Source: Physcia stellaris
Lineage: Eukaryota; Ascomycota; Lecanoromycetes; Caliciales; Physciaceae
DNA length: 64,000 bases
Reading direction: 5' to 3'
Assembly (NCBI GenBank): GCA_018902385.1
Contig: JABSSW010000025.1
Coordinates: 310,001-374,000, forward strand
The position numbers and the translations under genes were made by a program. Below the pieces are notes generated by a model, which saw nothing but the letters and a program-made list of their open reading frames with translations, did no database searches and was not told where the DNA came from. Position 1 is the stretch's first letter. Each line of letters opens with the position of its first letter. Below are positions 48,332 to 59,726 of this stretch, piece by piece.

Positions 48332-50247
48332 TTATCGTCCACTGTACTCCGGTTTCCTCGCCATGTTGACCACTGGAGGAGGCCCGTCAGTGTCCGGGTA
48401 TGGCAAATATGTATGCTCATTAGTTTTCGGTGGTGATGTATGCCTTCTTTCATCGCTGTAAAAGTTCATCGGAGTCTTTGGTGGTAACGGCGGTGGCTCT
48501 GTTCTACGGTAACCCTCCTCACTTACCCTTGGTGTTGGTACCGATCCATGCACGGTGTTTGGTCTTTCTGTTACTGGAAGTTCACTACTGTTCCTAAAAG
48601 GAAGGTCCTGCGACGTCCTTGGTCCGTGACGAAAGTATTGCGGCGGCTCATCAGGTTCAATGGTGAACTTGTCTTGTTCGTTGTTCTCATATCGGACTGG
48701 ATATGCTGTGTTCGGAGCTGGATATTGTGGTCCTGGTTTGCTTAATGGCCGTGGGTACATAGAAGGAACATCTTCGCTGGGTAATTCAATAGCATGATCC
48801 TCTGGCACTGGCGGTATAGCGTCTGGTACTAAAGGCTTGTCGAAACTCCTTTGTTCCGTGATTCCCGTAGCAGTCTGATCGGATCGTTTTGCTCTCTCGA
48901 TCCTGCCCATCTTCCTTGCAGCATCCCCAATCATTTTCCCTACCTCTTGACTATTGAGGTAGGTTTCAGTGCTGTTGCTGATATCAGTCAGACGACTCCA
49001 CTCATTCATGCCAAATTCTCCAACTCCAACTTCAACATTGAGCCTGTAGTAATTGGCAGGATCCACGCCTCTTCTGCCAAGATGGATGTCCAACATATCC
49101 AGGTGAGTCATCTCGCATCCTTCAATCTTCTCAATGAGCCTTCGCTTCGCTTCTGCGAAATCGCCCATGCCACCAGCAAAGCTCTCCCACCATTCAGCAT
49201 GCATGTTGTTGTTTCCAGGTGCCCGTTTACCAGTTCCTATGCTAAGGAACACACCTACTGGTCTGTTCGGCCATTCGTTGGCCACGGCTTCCTCTAAAAT
49301 CAGTGGGCTTGGATTATAAACGCCTCCACCTTCATCCAAAAAGACAGATGAGCCAATCTGCATCGGCTTGAATGCAAGCTTAGTGGCACATGTCGCACGA
49401 CCTGCTTGCCATATAGGGTACAAGTACTCAAGGCCAGGCTTCTTTCGCGATCTGTAAGATCTTAATAAAGCTGTTGTCGTCGGGCTCTTGGAATTTGTCT
49501 TTTTGTAGACAGCAGTTACGGCTCTGTAACGTGTCAGTGATAGATTAACGGTGATGAAGACGTATGAACTTACGTCTTTGTCCGATTGTCCCGTGTATCG
49601 TACATGTAAGCGTTCGGATTTCCAGTGGCGCCAGGCCTCATTGGACTCAGCGGCCCTCCGAGATTCGAGCTGATTGATATACGTCGTGTGTTTCCCTCAC
49701 TGCTATACACGCTTTGCGGTCTCTTAGGACTTATCGGTGAGCCTGGGGCTCCGTTCGGCGAGTTCCCGTCTTTTTCGTGCTCATATTCGCGAACGCACTC
49801 CTTTATTGCCTCCTCCAATTTCGACGCTTTGAAGAGTGTAGATCTGTAGGGAATGCCGGCTATCGTTTTGTCCGTTTCAAACACCTTGCGGGTCATGCGA
49901 ACGTAGACCTCCATACAGTCAACCAAGTCCATCCTCATGCGGCCCAGCATAATGGCTATGAGTCCTCCAGTGCCGGTTCCGGCGATGAGATCGAAGTATT
50001 CGCAAGGTTTAGGTCTGGGATCCACTCCCTCTGGCCCTTCGCCATCGCTCCCGTGGGTTGCGACGTAGGTTTGGTGCATGAACTCACGAAGGATGATCAT
50101 CATAGAGTAGCCTCGAACACCTCCGCCATCTACCGCTCGATTAGCATTTACTCGGTTCCGTTGAATAAGTGGTATATTACCAAGTGAGAGTATACGCAGT
50201 GGCTGCCCCTGGGTCGTATCTTTCCGGCGCAACCGCGAGGACTCCAT
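48332..50247 (-). CDS. Patatin-like phospholipase-family protein, nucleophile Ser replaced
   Basis: Exons 50181-50247, 49574-50129 and 48332-49523 give 604 codons with matching phases. The oxyanion motif DGGGVRGY (about residues 23-30) is intact. The nucleophile elbow, usually GTSTGG, reads GTGTGG, so Gly75 replaces the catalytic Ser. The expected DGG block reads LDEGGGVYNPSPLILEEA, also altered. Between these lies the fungal-specific VFETDKTIAGIPYRSTLFKA. The C-terminal 200 residues are Pro-rich and disordered. Patatins are lipid acyl hydrolases, but this one may lack activity. Coding-like sequence continues upstream (50,250-50,363, including KKGEKTELLRRLEEREQFLT) one base out of frame, so the true start may lie further up. 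Confidence 0.78.
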
Positions 50248-50532
50248 CTCGAACCCCGGAAGAAAGCTTGCAGAGGTTCGAAAGTCAAGAATTGTTCACG
50301 TTCCTCCAAACGTCTCAGAAGCTCCGTCTTCTCGCCCTTCTTGTATCCCACCAGGGGATCCACCCAAAAGGTAACAGCCAGAGATATTCAAAAAGCAGTC
50401 GAATCGGACAGGAGAATGATATCAGTACTCGGGGTTCGCAACGTCGATTAACCTCGGCGACTTTCTTGTAGCTCGTTTGATAGCTTTAGCTGTAGGTGCG
50501 GATATTGTAGGGTATCCAAAGGGCCGAGGTGA

Positions 50533-50850
50533 CTAGGGATCCAAGCGTACAGCGGAGCGACCAGCTCTTTCGAGAAGATGATCCTTTTCCTCGTTGCTAG
50601 AAAGGGCAGGTATGGTCTCGGCAGCAACCGAAGATCGAGGTCGAGGACTGGAATGTGGAGGATGACGAAATAAGTTGAAGAGATGTGCGCTTAGGTTTTG
50701 GTGAAGCAGTCGTCCTCCGATGCGACGAGGCACTTTCGTTGGTGGCCAAGGTGGGGGCTGTGCTGGTCTGCCTCTGGTGGCCTGGGGATGCTTCACCGTG
50801 ACTTTTGGCGACTCAGTCTGCAAACAATCGCTCCATTTTGCTTCACTCAT
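50533..50850 (-). CDS. Possible first exon of the patatin-like gene
   Basis: An open frame from ATG 50850 (MSEAKWSDCLQTESPKVTVK). It is Pro/Arg-rich, then SNEEKDHLLERAGRSAVRLD. It lies in the same orientation, 285 bp upstream of the patatin-like start, with more coding-like sequence between. I could not define clean splice junctions to the patatin frame. It may be a separate small gene or chance. Confidence 0.3.
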   Translation of the reverse strand: MSEAKWSDCLQTESPKVTVKHPQATRGRPAQPPPWPPTKVPRRIGGRLLHQNLSAHLFNLFRHPPHSSPRPRSSVAAETIPALSSNEEKDHLLERAGRSAVRLDP

Positions 50851-51194
50851 TTTTTTCTAGGTCACCACTCAAGTCGTCTGCATTATTGCCCAATGAAGGG
50901 CATTGTTGTCGAGGCTAACAAAATGGATCACAACGCCCCTTTGGTGCTCATCACGAGGGATTCCTTTGCAATTGTTGGACTAGGATAGCCCCCACCATCT
51001 GGCTAAGGTACTTCAAGCTCATTCCAAAGTCGGGTTCTCGTATTTGTAAAGACGACAATGCGTCCAAAGATGCTTTGTATCTCTTGGAAAACATTTACAA
51101 GTCTCCCGCGCAAAGACATAGAGATCTTTCTGATCCCTTCCTAATCTACTCTCATTGTCGACCTGCTATTCTTTCATACATTCTTAGGGACAAG

Positions 51195-52376
51195 ATGAAG
51201 GTTACTCAGGTGGGCATGAATCTCCTGTCATATGAAGGATATTGGGCTGAACCTCTGTATTGACAGCTGTACACTTATCCTATCAAATCACTCCGAGCTG
51301 TCCCTATCACTGCTGCCCATGTGACCCCTCATGGATTCCCATCTGATAGGAGATTCATGATGTTCAAGGTCCTCCCAGATGGCCAGGAGCCGCACTTTCA
51401 GAGAATGACGATCACATTCTTTCACCACATGGCTTTATTCCTCCAGAGAATTGAAACACGAGAGGGCAATGATAACGCAGACCAGACTCTGACCGTCATG
51501 TACCGTCCTCCAGAGGAAGCGCAACGGAAGGATATCAGCATGCCCCTGGTTCCTTCAACATCAGATCTGGAACAGATAGAAGTGGATTTGCATGGAAGCC
51601 CAACCAAAGCTTATAATATGGGGGAACCGTACAACTCTTGGTTCTCGTCATGCTTTGGTTGGGAAGTGATGCTGGTCTACTTAGGACCTTTCCGACGCCC
51701 AGTGCTTGGAAACCTCTCGCCGAATACCGTCAACAATGGCAGCTCGAGTAACCAGTCATGGTATTCTAGTATCACTCAAGCTCTTCCGAGCCTGCTGCCA
51801 TCAAAGGTAAAGGATGAGGATGGTCTCACGTTCACTGATTGCGCTCCCTACCTCGTAGTAACGGAGGAGTCCTTGAAGGACGTCTCGGATCGTTTGCCCA
51901 ACGGTGAGGAAATGGACATAACAAAGTTTAGACCAAACATTGTACTTTCCGGATCCGCAAGCGCGTACGAGGAAGACTTCTGGGGTGGGCTGAAAGTCAC
52001 TACAAAGGGCACTACAGAAGTCGAGCAAGAGTCCTTCGATCTGATCCTGACCCAAAACTGCGGCCGATGTGTAAGTATCAACGTTGATTATACCACGGGG
52101 AAGACGAGTACACGCGAAGATGGCAGCATGTTGAAGAAGCTGTCAAAAGACCGTCGGGTAGATGCAGGCGTCAAGTATTCACCAATCTTTGGGCGGTATG
52201 CTTTTTTGAAGGCAGACGGCCTCTCAGAGCGAATCATAAGGCTTGGCGACGAGGTGCACGTCTCCAAAACCAATTTAGAAAGGACAAGGTTCCGTAAGTC
52301 TCCTAGACCATCTCTGCTGTCTAATCTGGGGATTAGCTTACATTTCCCAGAATGGCCGGGTATGGGTAGTGGCTGA
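51195..52376 (+). CDS. MOSC-domain protein (mARC/molybdenum cofactor sulfurase C-terminal type)
   Basis: Exons 51195-51209, 51267-52293 and 52351-52376 give 355 codons. The first exon holds only MKVTQ, joined to LYTYPIKSLRAVPI, the standard start of the MOSC N-terminal domain. The MOSC core includes FRPNIVLSGSASAYEEDFW and NCGRCVSINVDYTTGKTS, with the conserved Cys expected to ligate the molybdenum cofactor. The end is RTRFQWPGMGSG. The last intron is 57 bp, a multiple of three without a stop, so retention would keep the frame. The family carries molybdenum cofactor or reduces N-hydroxylated compounds. No membrane segment or PLP domain is fused. Confidence 0.85.
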
Positions 52377-52628
52377 GAGTAAAGGCTCTTCTCTATCCTG
52401 AATCTACATGCTCGTATTTCGGCCGTAGGCAAAGCAGATTATTGACGATTGAGCAACACCGTTAGGTCAATGCTTGGAAAATAGGCCTAGCCAACCGCGT
52501 ACGCGTCAAATAAGAGATATTTCCGAACTCATACATATGGCCTCCTACAACATTCCAGACTCTCATGATTTCGGGTTCAATAATTTTCTACCATGTGTCA
52601 GAAAGCCCATAGTGATGGTGAACGACAA

Positions 52629-53435
52629 CTAACCTTCAGCACGTTCGTCGCCAGAACCTTCCTCGTCGTATTGGCCCCTCTGCTGCTGATCATCATATCC
52701 AGGTTCTTCGTCATGGACATTGGTATGGCGATCATTTAATGTCTCATTTCCGTTCTGTGCTGCTCCGTTATGCTTCAAGAATGTGAGTAACATTTCCAAC
52801 TCTGTCATCAATTGCTTTGTGTGCCAAAGCCGGAAAGGAGAGGCCTTCAGTAAGTTTTTGATCTCCGGATAATTCTTGCGGAGTTTACTGCGGACACTGT
52901 TGGCATGTTCAGCATCTTCAGCCCGAGTAGCATTTCTCGCAATCTCTGCATCTTCTATCGTCGACTTGATACCACTCGCGATGTTGCTGGACGTACTCTT
53001 GAAAGTACCATCTGATTCACGTCTGCTCAACTCGCGGCTGTCGTCACGTCCAGGATAGCCTTGGTCTTCGGTGCCTGGCTTGCTAGACTTGCTAATCTTA
53101 CAATTCCAGAGTTGATCCAGCAAATCGTAGTCAGCATATAACTGAATGTGCTGAGTATCACGCATGAAATCAGCGTAGAATCGTTGGTAGAAGCCTAAGC
53201 CATCGCTAATTACATCATAAAGCTCGTTGATGGATTCGTTGAAGTTGATCTTCCGAGACTCGCGTGATCGAGAATCGCCCTGATGGCGTATCTCCATACT
53301 TTGTCTTCCTTCGTGAACCATATTCCGTGGATCCATGTATCTGTGGCCATCTCTGCTGCCGCGGACCTCCATCTGGGGATAACCTCGACGGCCAGCACGC
53401 CTTTCCGGAAGCCTGTGTTGTTGAGAGTATTCCAT
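52629..53435 (-). CDS. Hypothetical charged protein
   Basis: A single-exon frame of 268 codons from MEYSQQHRLPERRAGRRGYP. The first 65 residues are Arg-rich and disordered. A more ordered part follows (INELYDVISDGLGFYQRFYA and HIQLYADYDLLDQLWNCKIS), then a Ser-rich linker. A helical part comes next (SKLRKNYPEIKNLLKASPFR and TELEMLLTFLKHNGA), and the tail is acidic. There is no signal peptide or membrane segment. I do not recognise the family. Confidence 0.55.
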   Translation of the reverse strand: MEYSQQHRLPERRAGRRGYPQMEVRGSRDGHRYMDPRNMVHEGRQSMEIRHQGDSRSRESRKINFNESINELYDVISDGLGFYQRFYADFMRDTQHIQLYADYDLLDQLWNCKISKSSKPGTEDQGYPGRDDSRELSRRESDGTFKSTSSNIASGIKSTIEDAEIARNATRAEDAEHANSVRSKLRKNYPEIKNLLKASPFRLWHTKQLMTELEMLLTFLKHNGAAQNGNETLNDRHTNVHDEEPGYDDQQQRGQYDEEGSGDERAEG

Positions 53436-54751
53436 CCTGAGTGTTAGCGGATGAAGGGCTCAAAGTGGTGAGATGCTTCTCCAGCTTAGCGTCTGAAGAT
53501 GTGTACTGGGGTTTATAAAGAATATTCCTTCCGGCTGATATTGTCAGGTGCAGTTTGCTTGGACCCTGGTGATCATACAGCATGTTTCGATGTACAAGTG
53601 GAGTACACATTTGCCGTTTGTTTGCTTGCTTGCAGATGATCGTCAGTTACATAAATGTGTGGGAACGCACCTTCCCGCTATGGTCTATTCTATACCAGCA
53701 AAAGTCATCTGCAGGTTTCCCTGATAGCCTTCATACCGGGAACCGTACACAGTCATACAGTATTTCTTTAGACCAATGAGGATTGGCGAATACTGCTTTT
53801 ACTCCGTCGGGCCAGAGACACGAAGCGAACGTCCTAGATTAGGAGGATAGAGAGCTTTCCTTGCTAAATTAGACAAGATTGGCGTTCAAGTATATGTCCA
53901 TGATAATTGGACTTGACAACATCTCTAAAAGTGCTGTCATTTTATATGCCGACTTGACGATTAGACTCGTTGCAAGATGCTGTTGAAGTCTTGAAGATGA
54001 GTTGAATCTTAAAAGGCGAAGTGGTACACCACCAGGCCATTGTTTATTATTGAGCATGTTTTACGTTTTCCGAAAAGACGCAACGCGAGTAAGGCCCTGC
54101 AGGCTCAACGATGAAAGTAATCACTCAAAACTTGAAGATGAAATATGATCGAGCTAAACAGATTACTACTCTAGAACTTACAATACCCATTCTTATCGAT
54201 CGTGTGCTCAGTCTTCAAAGCTGTGCCTTTGGCGATGTCGACTCTTTACCAGGGCGCAGAACCGGAAGCAGCACACACGCAACCTGATACGAGGGTAGAG
54301 AGCTAGATCTATTTTCAAAATGTGTGATTCACGCAGGAGGGTAGTTGGATCAACTTGGGAGATGTCAATGTGTATCTGTCCGTACGATGTCACGCTAAAC
54401 ACGCGTCCCTACAATTGGAATTGTACGAATATGAATCAGAAGTGAATTCCATGTTACAGAAGCGATGAAGCCGACTCTGAGTGACCCTTGTCCCGTGTTG
54501 AAGCAGGTTTAGAGAGTCTCGAGAGTGTTTGAGGATATCTTTAGGATTCTTGGCATTGAATGTCACCCGGCCCGAACACTCCGAACAGGGGTGTCGAAGA
54601 GGAGAGTTGGCCTCAAGCAAATATTATCAATCTGCTGCAGATAGATATACTTCTCCGCACGAGCTTCTAACCTTCCCCTCATTTTCACTCCATTCATTCC
54701 TTACCTTCTCAATCTCACTCTACCTCTTACCCTCTCAATACTGCCTACACT
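53436..54751. other. Gene-free stretch and PDI promoter
   Basis: About 1.3 kb without a credible gene. The last 120 bp before the PDI start are strongly pyrimidine-rich (CTCATTTTCACTCC and similar), typical of highly expressed fungal genes. I found no clear unfolded-protein-response element. Confidence 0.45.
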
Positions 54752-56522
54752 ATGAGGAACTTCAGAAACGCTGCCTTGGGGCTCGTTGGAGCTGCTGCTC
54801 TGGCATCAGCATCCGATGTACATGATCTCAAGAAGGACACTTTCACCGACTTCATCAAGGGCCACGATCTGGTCCTAGCAGAGTTCTTCGCTCCCTGGTG
54901 TGGTCACTGCAAGGCATTAGCGCCCGAGTATGAAGAGGCCGCCACAACACTGAAGGAGAAGGACATTCCTCTGGTCAAGGTTGACTGCACAGAGGAAGTC
55001 GATCTATGTAAAGACTATGGCGTCGAGGGATACCCCACCGTCAAGGTTTTCCGAGGCCCAGATAATCACACACCCTACTCAGGGCAGAGGAAAGCCCCTG
55101 CGTAAGTGCTTCCTTTCCTCTTGAGAAAGGGGCTATTGCTGATGATCGCTACGCAGAATAATATCCTACATGACAAAGCAAGCTCTCCCCGCAGTATCAA
55201 TTCTCACCTCAGACACACTTGAGGAATTCAAGACGGCCGACAAAGTCGTTCTAGTAGCATTCTACGAAGCCGATGACAAGGCTTCGAACACGACCTTCAG
55301 CGAAGTCGCTGACAGCATGAGGGACGATTACCTCTTCGGAGCTACCAACGATGCCGCTTTGGCTGAAGCCGAAGGTATCAAGCGTCCTGGCATCGTTTTG
55401 TACAAGACATTCGATGAGAAGAAGAACACATTCGAAGAGAAATTCGATGTTCAGGCTATCACATCATTTACTAAGACCGCCGCCATCCCATTGGTTGGTG
55501 AGGTTGGCCCTGACACGTATGCTGGCTACATGGCTGTAAGAATCTCCATTAGTAGCACTTTCTCCAGTCGCTAATTTGTATCTCAGGCTGGCATCCCCCT
55601 CGGTTACATCTTCGCCGAAACCCCTGAAGAGCGTGAATCTCTGGCCGAAACCCTCAAGCCCATTGCTCAGAAATTCAAGGGCAAAGTCAATCTCGCTACC
55701 ATCGACGCCAAAGCATTCGGTGCCCACGCCGGAAACCTCAACCTCGAAGTCGACAAATGGCCCGCCTTCGCCATCCAAGAGACCGTCAAGAACCAGAAAT
55801 TCCCCTTTGACCAAAGCAAGAAACTCACACATGACGATATCAGCGCTTTTGTCCAGGACTTTGTCGACGGCAAGATTGCACCCAGCGTCAAGAGCGAGCC
55901 CATTCCCGAGAAGCAAGAGGGCAGCGTCAAGGTCGTGGTAGCGCACAACTACGAGGAGGTCGTCAACGAAGACAAGGATGTTCTCCTAGAATTCTACGCC
56001 CCATGGTGCGGCCACTGCAAAGCGTGCGTAACCCCCTCCCTCTCCCCCTAACTCCTCACTTCCCATCGACTAACCCGCCCTGACTCCAGTCTCGCCCCCA
56101 AATACGAAGAACTCGCAGCGCTCTACACCGAAAACCCCGCCTTCGCGCCCAAAGTGACGATCGCCAAAGTCGACGCCACGGCCAACGACGTGCCGGACGA
56201 AATCCAAGGCTTCCCAACCATCAAGCTCTTCCCCGCCGGCGCCAAAGACAGCCCCGTGCTCTACAGCGGCTCCCGCACCATCGAGGACCTCGCTGCCTTC
56301 ATCAAGGAGAACGGGAAATACAAGGTCGATGCGTACGAGGGCAAGAACGAGACCGGGGAGGATGGCGCGCAGGAGGTCTTGGGTGAGGCTGCCGCGGCGG
56401 CGACGGAGAAGACGGAGGGGGTTAAGGAGACTGTTAAGAGTAAGATTAGTGAGGCTGCTGAGGCGGTGAAGACGGCGGCGACGGATACGGATGAGGTTAA
56501 TGAGGAGCATGATGAGTTGTAG
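54752..56522 (+). CDS. pdi1: Protein disulfide isomerase, ER lumen
   Basis: Four exons (54752-55101, 55157-55535, 55587-56023, 56090-56522) give 532 codons. The signal peptide is MRNFRNAALGLVGAAALASA. The order is the classical a-b-b'-a' set. The first active site is FFAPWCGHCK (Cys50, Cys53). The b domains include KRPGIVLYKTFDEKKNTF and KWPAFAIQETVKNQKFPFD. The second active site FYAPWCGHCKA sits exactly at the last intron. An acidic, Ala-rich tail ends EEHDEL, the fungal ER-retrieval signal. It oxidises and isomerises disulfides in secretory proteins. Confidence 0.95.
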
Positions 56523-56760
56523 AGGAGGAGATGCGAAGGGGCGAGAATGATTGGGGGACGGTTTGAAGTTGATTTGGGGGACGAGCACGAGGCAGACAAA
56601 ACACAAGTACAAATGTTTTTCTCATGTGATGGGATAGGGGGGGGGGGTGCGATCAAGTGTATTGTAGTTCTACTATCTCTGGAACATCACCTTTTGCTAC
56701 GGTGTGGAAATTGATGTCTGTCTGTCTGATACCGTCATGATCGTGGAATGCCCTGGGCTC

Positions 56761-56933
56761 AGAGATGGTCTGGTGTGGTGCTATCCCTCCCCCAATACTA
56801 GACAAGACGCGTACCCGTTGGCATATGAAGATGACATGAAAGAAGCATCGACTTCTGGGTTCATCCCAAGTCGGGTAATCGGTATATTCCAAAAAAAAAA
56901 AATAGCATCACTTGCCACCGGACCATGAGATAA
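56761..56933 (-). mobile_element. MITE family copy 3, diverged and inverted
   Basis: Read on the minus strand it begins TTATCTCATGGTCCGGTG, carries CATGTCATCTTCATATGCC and ends GATAGCACCACACCAGACCAT, matching copies 1 and 2. It is about 60 bp shorter and its ends have drifted. A 12-base A-run lies within it on the plus strand. It sits in the 3' flank of the PDI gene. Confidence 0.78.
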
Positions 56934-57383
56934 CGATGATTGCGAAACCCGTTTTTGCTCGACGCTACCCCCTCCCCTTAATGTATCCGTCCATACACTT
57001 TTGCCCCTTACTCTAGAACTAAGAGCCCCGTTCGCATACCACACTTTATCATCTCAGCTGCTTATGTGAGCTCTCTTTTCCGGTCTTTTTGGGGCGTCAG
57101 GTTGGTACGTAAGTACCCTATAGCCTTTCGAGACCTGTTGTTGTATAGCTCTCCCTATGTTGCTTTTCATAGCGATTTTCATTGGGAGGGGGGAATTGAA
57201 AGGATTGAGAGGGAGGTGATGGAGGGATGGGGAGTGGAGAGTGGGGATTGAGATGGGTAATGGTGTAAGGGAGAAAAAGGACGAAGGGGAGGAACATGGC
57301 TGATTGGAGATCTCGTGGAAGAACTAAATTCAGGAAAATTGATAGCGCAATGGGCGTTGTTAAACAGCATTTATTCCCGATGT
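56934..57383. other. Intergenic between MITE copy 3 and MFS gene
   Basis: Purine-rich GGAGGG/GATTG sequence near 57,180-57,290. Nothing is coding. Confidence 0.45.
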
Positions 57384-59181
57384 CTATATCGTATACACGA
57401 ACTCCGGATTCTCCCTATCATCCCCACGATTAGCATCCCCCGTATCCCAATCGTACCAACCCCAAAGCAAAGAACGACAATCAAAAAAGGAGGTCAAGAG
57501 AGAGACACACCTATCCGTCAAATCCAACCACTCCTGATTCTCCAGTTTCCTATACTCCGGCCTCGCCCTCCACTCCGCCTTGCGCCTATTCTGCCACCTG
57601 CAATACCAATAAATGAACCCGAAATCGAGCAGACACGCGCCCCAGCACACGATGATCGTCACCTCGGCGGGGATATACCGCGGCGCGTCCTTTGGCCGAA
57701 AAGTCTGCGGGCCGATGATGTTGCCGATGCAGTACGCCATGAGGTACAGAGCCGCGACGGTGGTTTTCTTGGTGTAGCCCGCGACATTGGAGGAGATCAA
57801 CGACAGAAGAGCGACGAAGCCTGTGGGGGCTGCTTGGGTGAGGTAGTAGCCCGCCAGACGGCCCGAGGGGGCGGAGAGCGGGAGGGCGATGATGAGGATC
57901 ATCCCGATTGCGCCGAGGAGGATGCCGGTTGCGCCGAGGAGGATACGGTTACCGTAGCGGTCGCCGACGTAGCCGCAGAAGATGAGCGTGACGACTTCGA
58001 CGGCGCCGCCGGGGGTCCCGTACAGAAGGGATTGCTCGGGGGTGTACCCGAAGGAGACGATGAGCTGGGAGAAGAAATTGCTTATCCCGCCATTCGGGAT
58101 ATTGGCCGTGAGGGCGTAGAAGAAGAAAGCCCATGTCAAGGGATCTGTGAGCGCCTCCTTCAGCTGGTAGGGCTTAAAGTGTTTATTTCCTATTCCCTGC
58201 TGGTTGATCCTCACACGCTCAATCGCCCTTCGCCGATCAGGCACGGAGAGCCAGCGCGCGTTGAGCTGGTTGTCTGGCATCACGAACCAGAACACGACGC
58301 CAAGTGCCGCCGTTAGCAGTCCTGTAACAAGAAAAACGATCTTCCAAGGCGCAATGGCGGAGCCGTGCAGCGAAGCACCACGGGCGATACCGTAGGCTAC
58401 CAACCCACCGAATATCTGCCCGAAGCCGTTGAAGGAGAACCATATCCCTGTGCGCGTGCCTTGTTCGGCTTTGGTGTACCATTGCGAGGTGAAGAGGAGA
58501 AGCCAGGCGTTACGGCTGCTTCGAAGACGCCCAGGAAGAAGCGTACGGCGAGGGCACTGCTGGAGTTTGTGATTGCGGCCATACAGCAGAGGACGAGACC
58601 CCACACTATTATGCAGAAGGAGGAGTATTTGGCTAGGGGCAGGCGCTGAAGGAGGCGGTTGGTAGGGTATTCCCAGGCGAGATAACCTGGGGGCTATGTT
58701 AGGTTATGCTCCAATGCCTTCTAGAGGGACGAACCGAAGTAGAACATGCTCGAAACCCAGTTGTAGTCGTCACCTGTAAGATTTGCGTCCTTTTTGATGC
58801 CCATGACGCTCGCATACGAAAGCGTGGTTTCTAAGAGCCATCAGTCGGATCATTTTTCGGTTCTTGCGGAACGAGTTTGTACTGTCGAGGTAATTGAGAC
58901 CATATACGATACATAGAAGCTGTTGCAAGGCGATCAGTCAACGAGCTCTATCCAATCTTTGACTTCCAACCAACGGGCATGATGTTCCGATCGATAGTCC
59001 TCAATAGTCTCTTGTTCGTTGCCTCATCTAGAACCTCAATCTCTCCGTCTTGAAATGCCTTCATTGCTTCGTCGGCATCATGGGCATGCTTTCGCCCTCG
59101 AGGCATGGGTGGGCTACCATCTTCAAGGGATATTGACTCCTTCTCAATGCCCGCCGGACTTGATGTCTTCTCGTCTGCCAT
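57384..59181 (-). CDS. MFS transporter, Dal5/Tna1 (anion:cation symporter) type, frameshifted
   Basis: This is a plasma-membrane 12-span permease of the allantoate/nicotinate family. After MADEKTSSPAGIEKESISLE the exons supply KRLLRTIDRNIMP, LLCIVYGLNYLD, KTTLSYASVMGIKKDANLTG and YLAWEYPTNRLLQRLP. Then come LAVRFFLGVFEAAVTPG, QWYTKAEQGTRTGIWFSFNG, TPGGAVEVVTLIFCGYVGDR and a last exon (57384-57414) ending RENPEFVYTI. The last intron is 57415-57510 and I infer six exons. Between VTPG and LLFTSQW (about 58,495-58,510) the frame shifts by one base with no room for an intron. The family carries carboxylates, allantoate or vitamins. The substrate here is unknown. Confidence 0.87.
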
Positions 59182-59726
59182 GGCTGTCCGGAATTGGGGA
59201 AATTTGGAATCAGCTCGTGCTTCAATAGAGTATACTCAGGTTTGGTGAATAGCAAGTGTTGAGCATTGATCCGTGGGCTACGCCATAACGTTGAGAAAAG
59301 ACGGTTCAGAGCATCACGAGATAGGGCCTGAGGATCCGCAAGTTTAGGTGCAAGCATAGCACTCTTATCGATCCTGCATTGGGTTGAAGTCACCGATGTC
59401 GTGCTGTTCCCCATCTTAATCCGATTGCAGTAAAGGTAAAACGATATGTGATGCCGTACTACCACGCGGTAGCTGGAGAACCCCTCACGATAGGCAAACC
59501 GAAGTTACCGAACAGTCTAACAGATGATTTGCGGTTGTCGCGCTTTACCGTAAAAGGAAGGCGATCTGTCAGGCCGTTGACCAAGGTCTGCAAGCCAGGG
59601 ATACGTAATGAGTCTGTACACGGGAGGAAGTTGGCGCTGAGTGCGAATGCGTAATCGAAGAACATTGGGCTTCTCTCGAGTACAGCTTATAGTGACAGTA
59701 CTATGGTAGTAGTCTCTCTAGCAAGG

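Noticed and set aside
57315-58316. Plus-strand open frame of 333 codons across the MFS gene
   Set aside because: It is antisense to a clear transporter and has no motif. It is open only because of the GC-rich third positions of the real gene.
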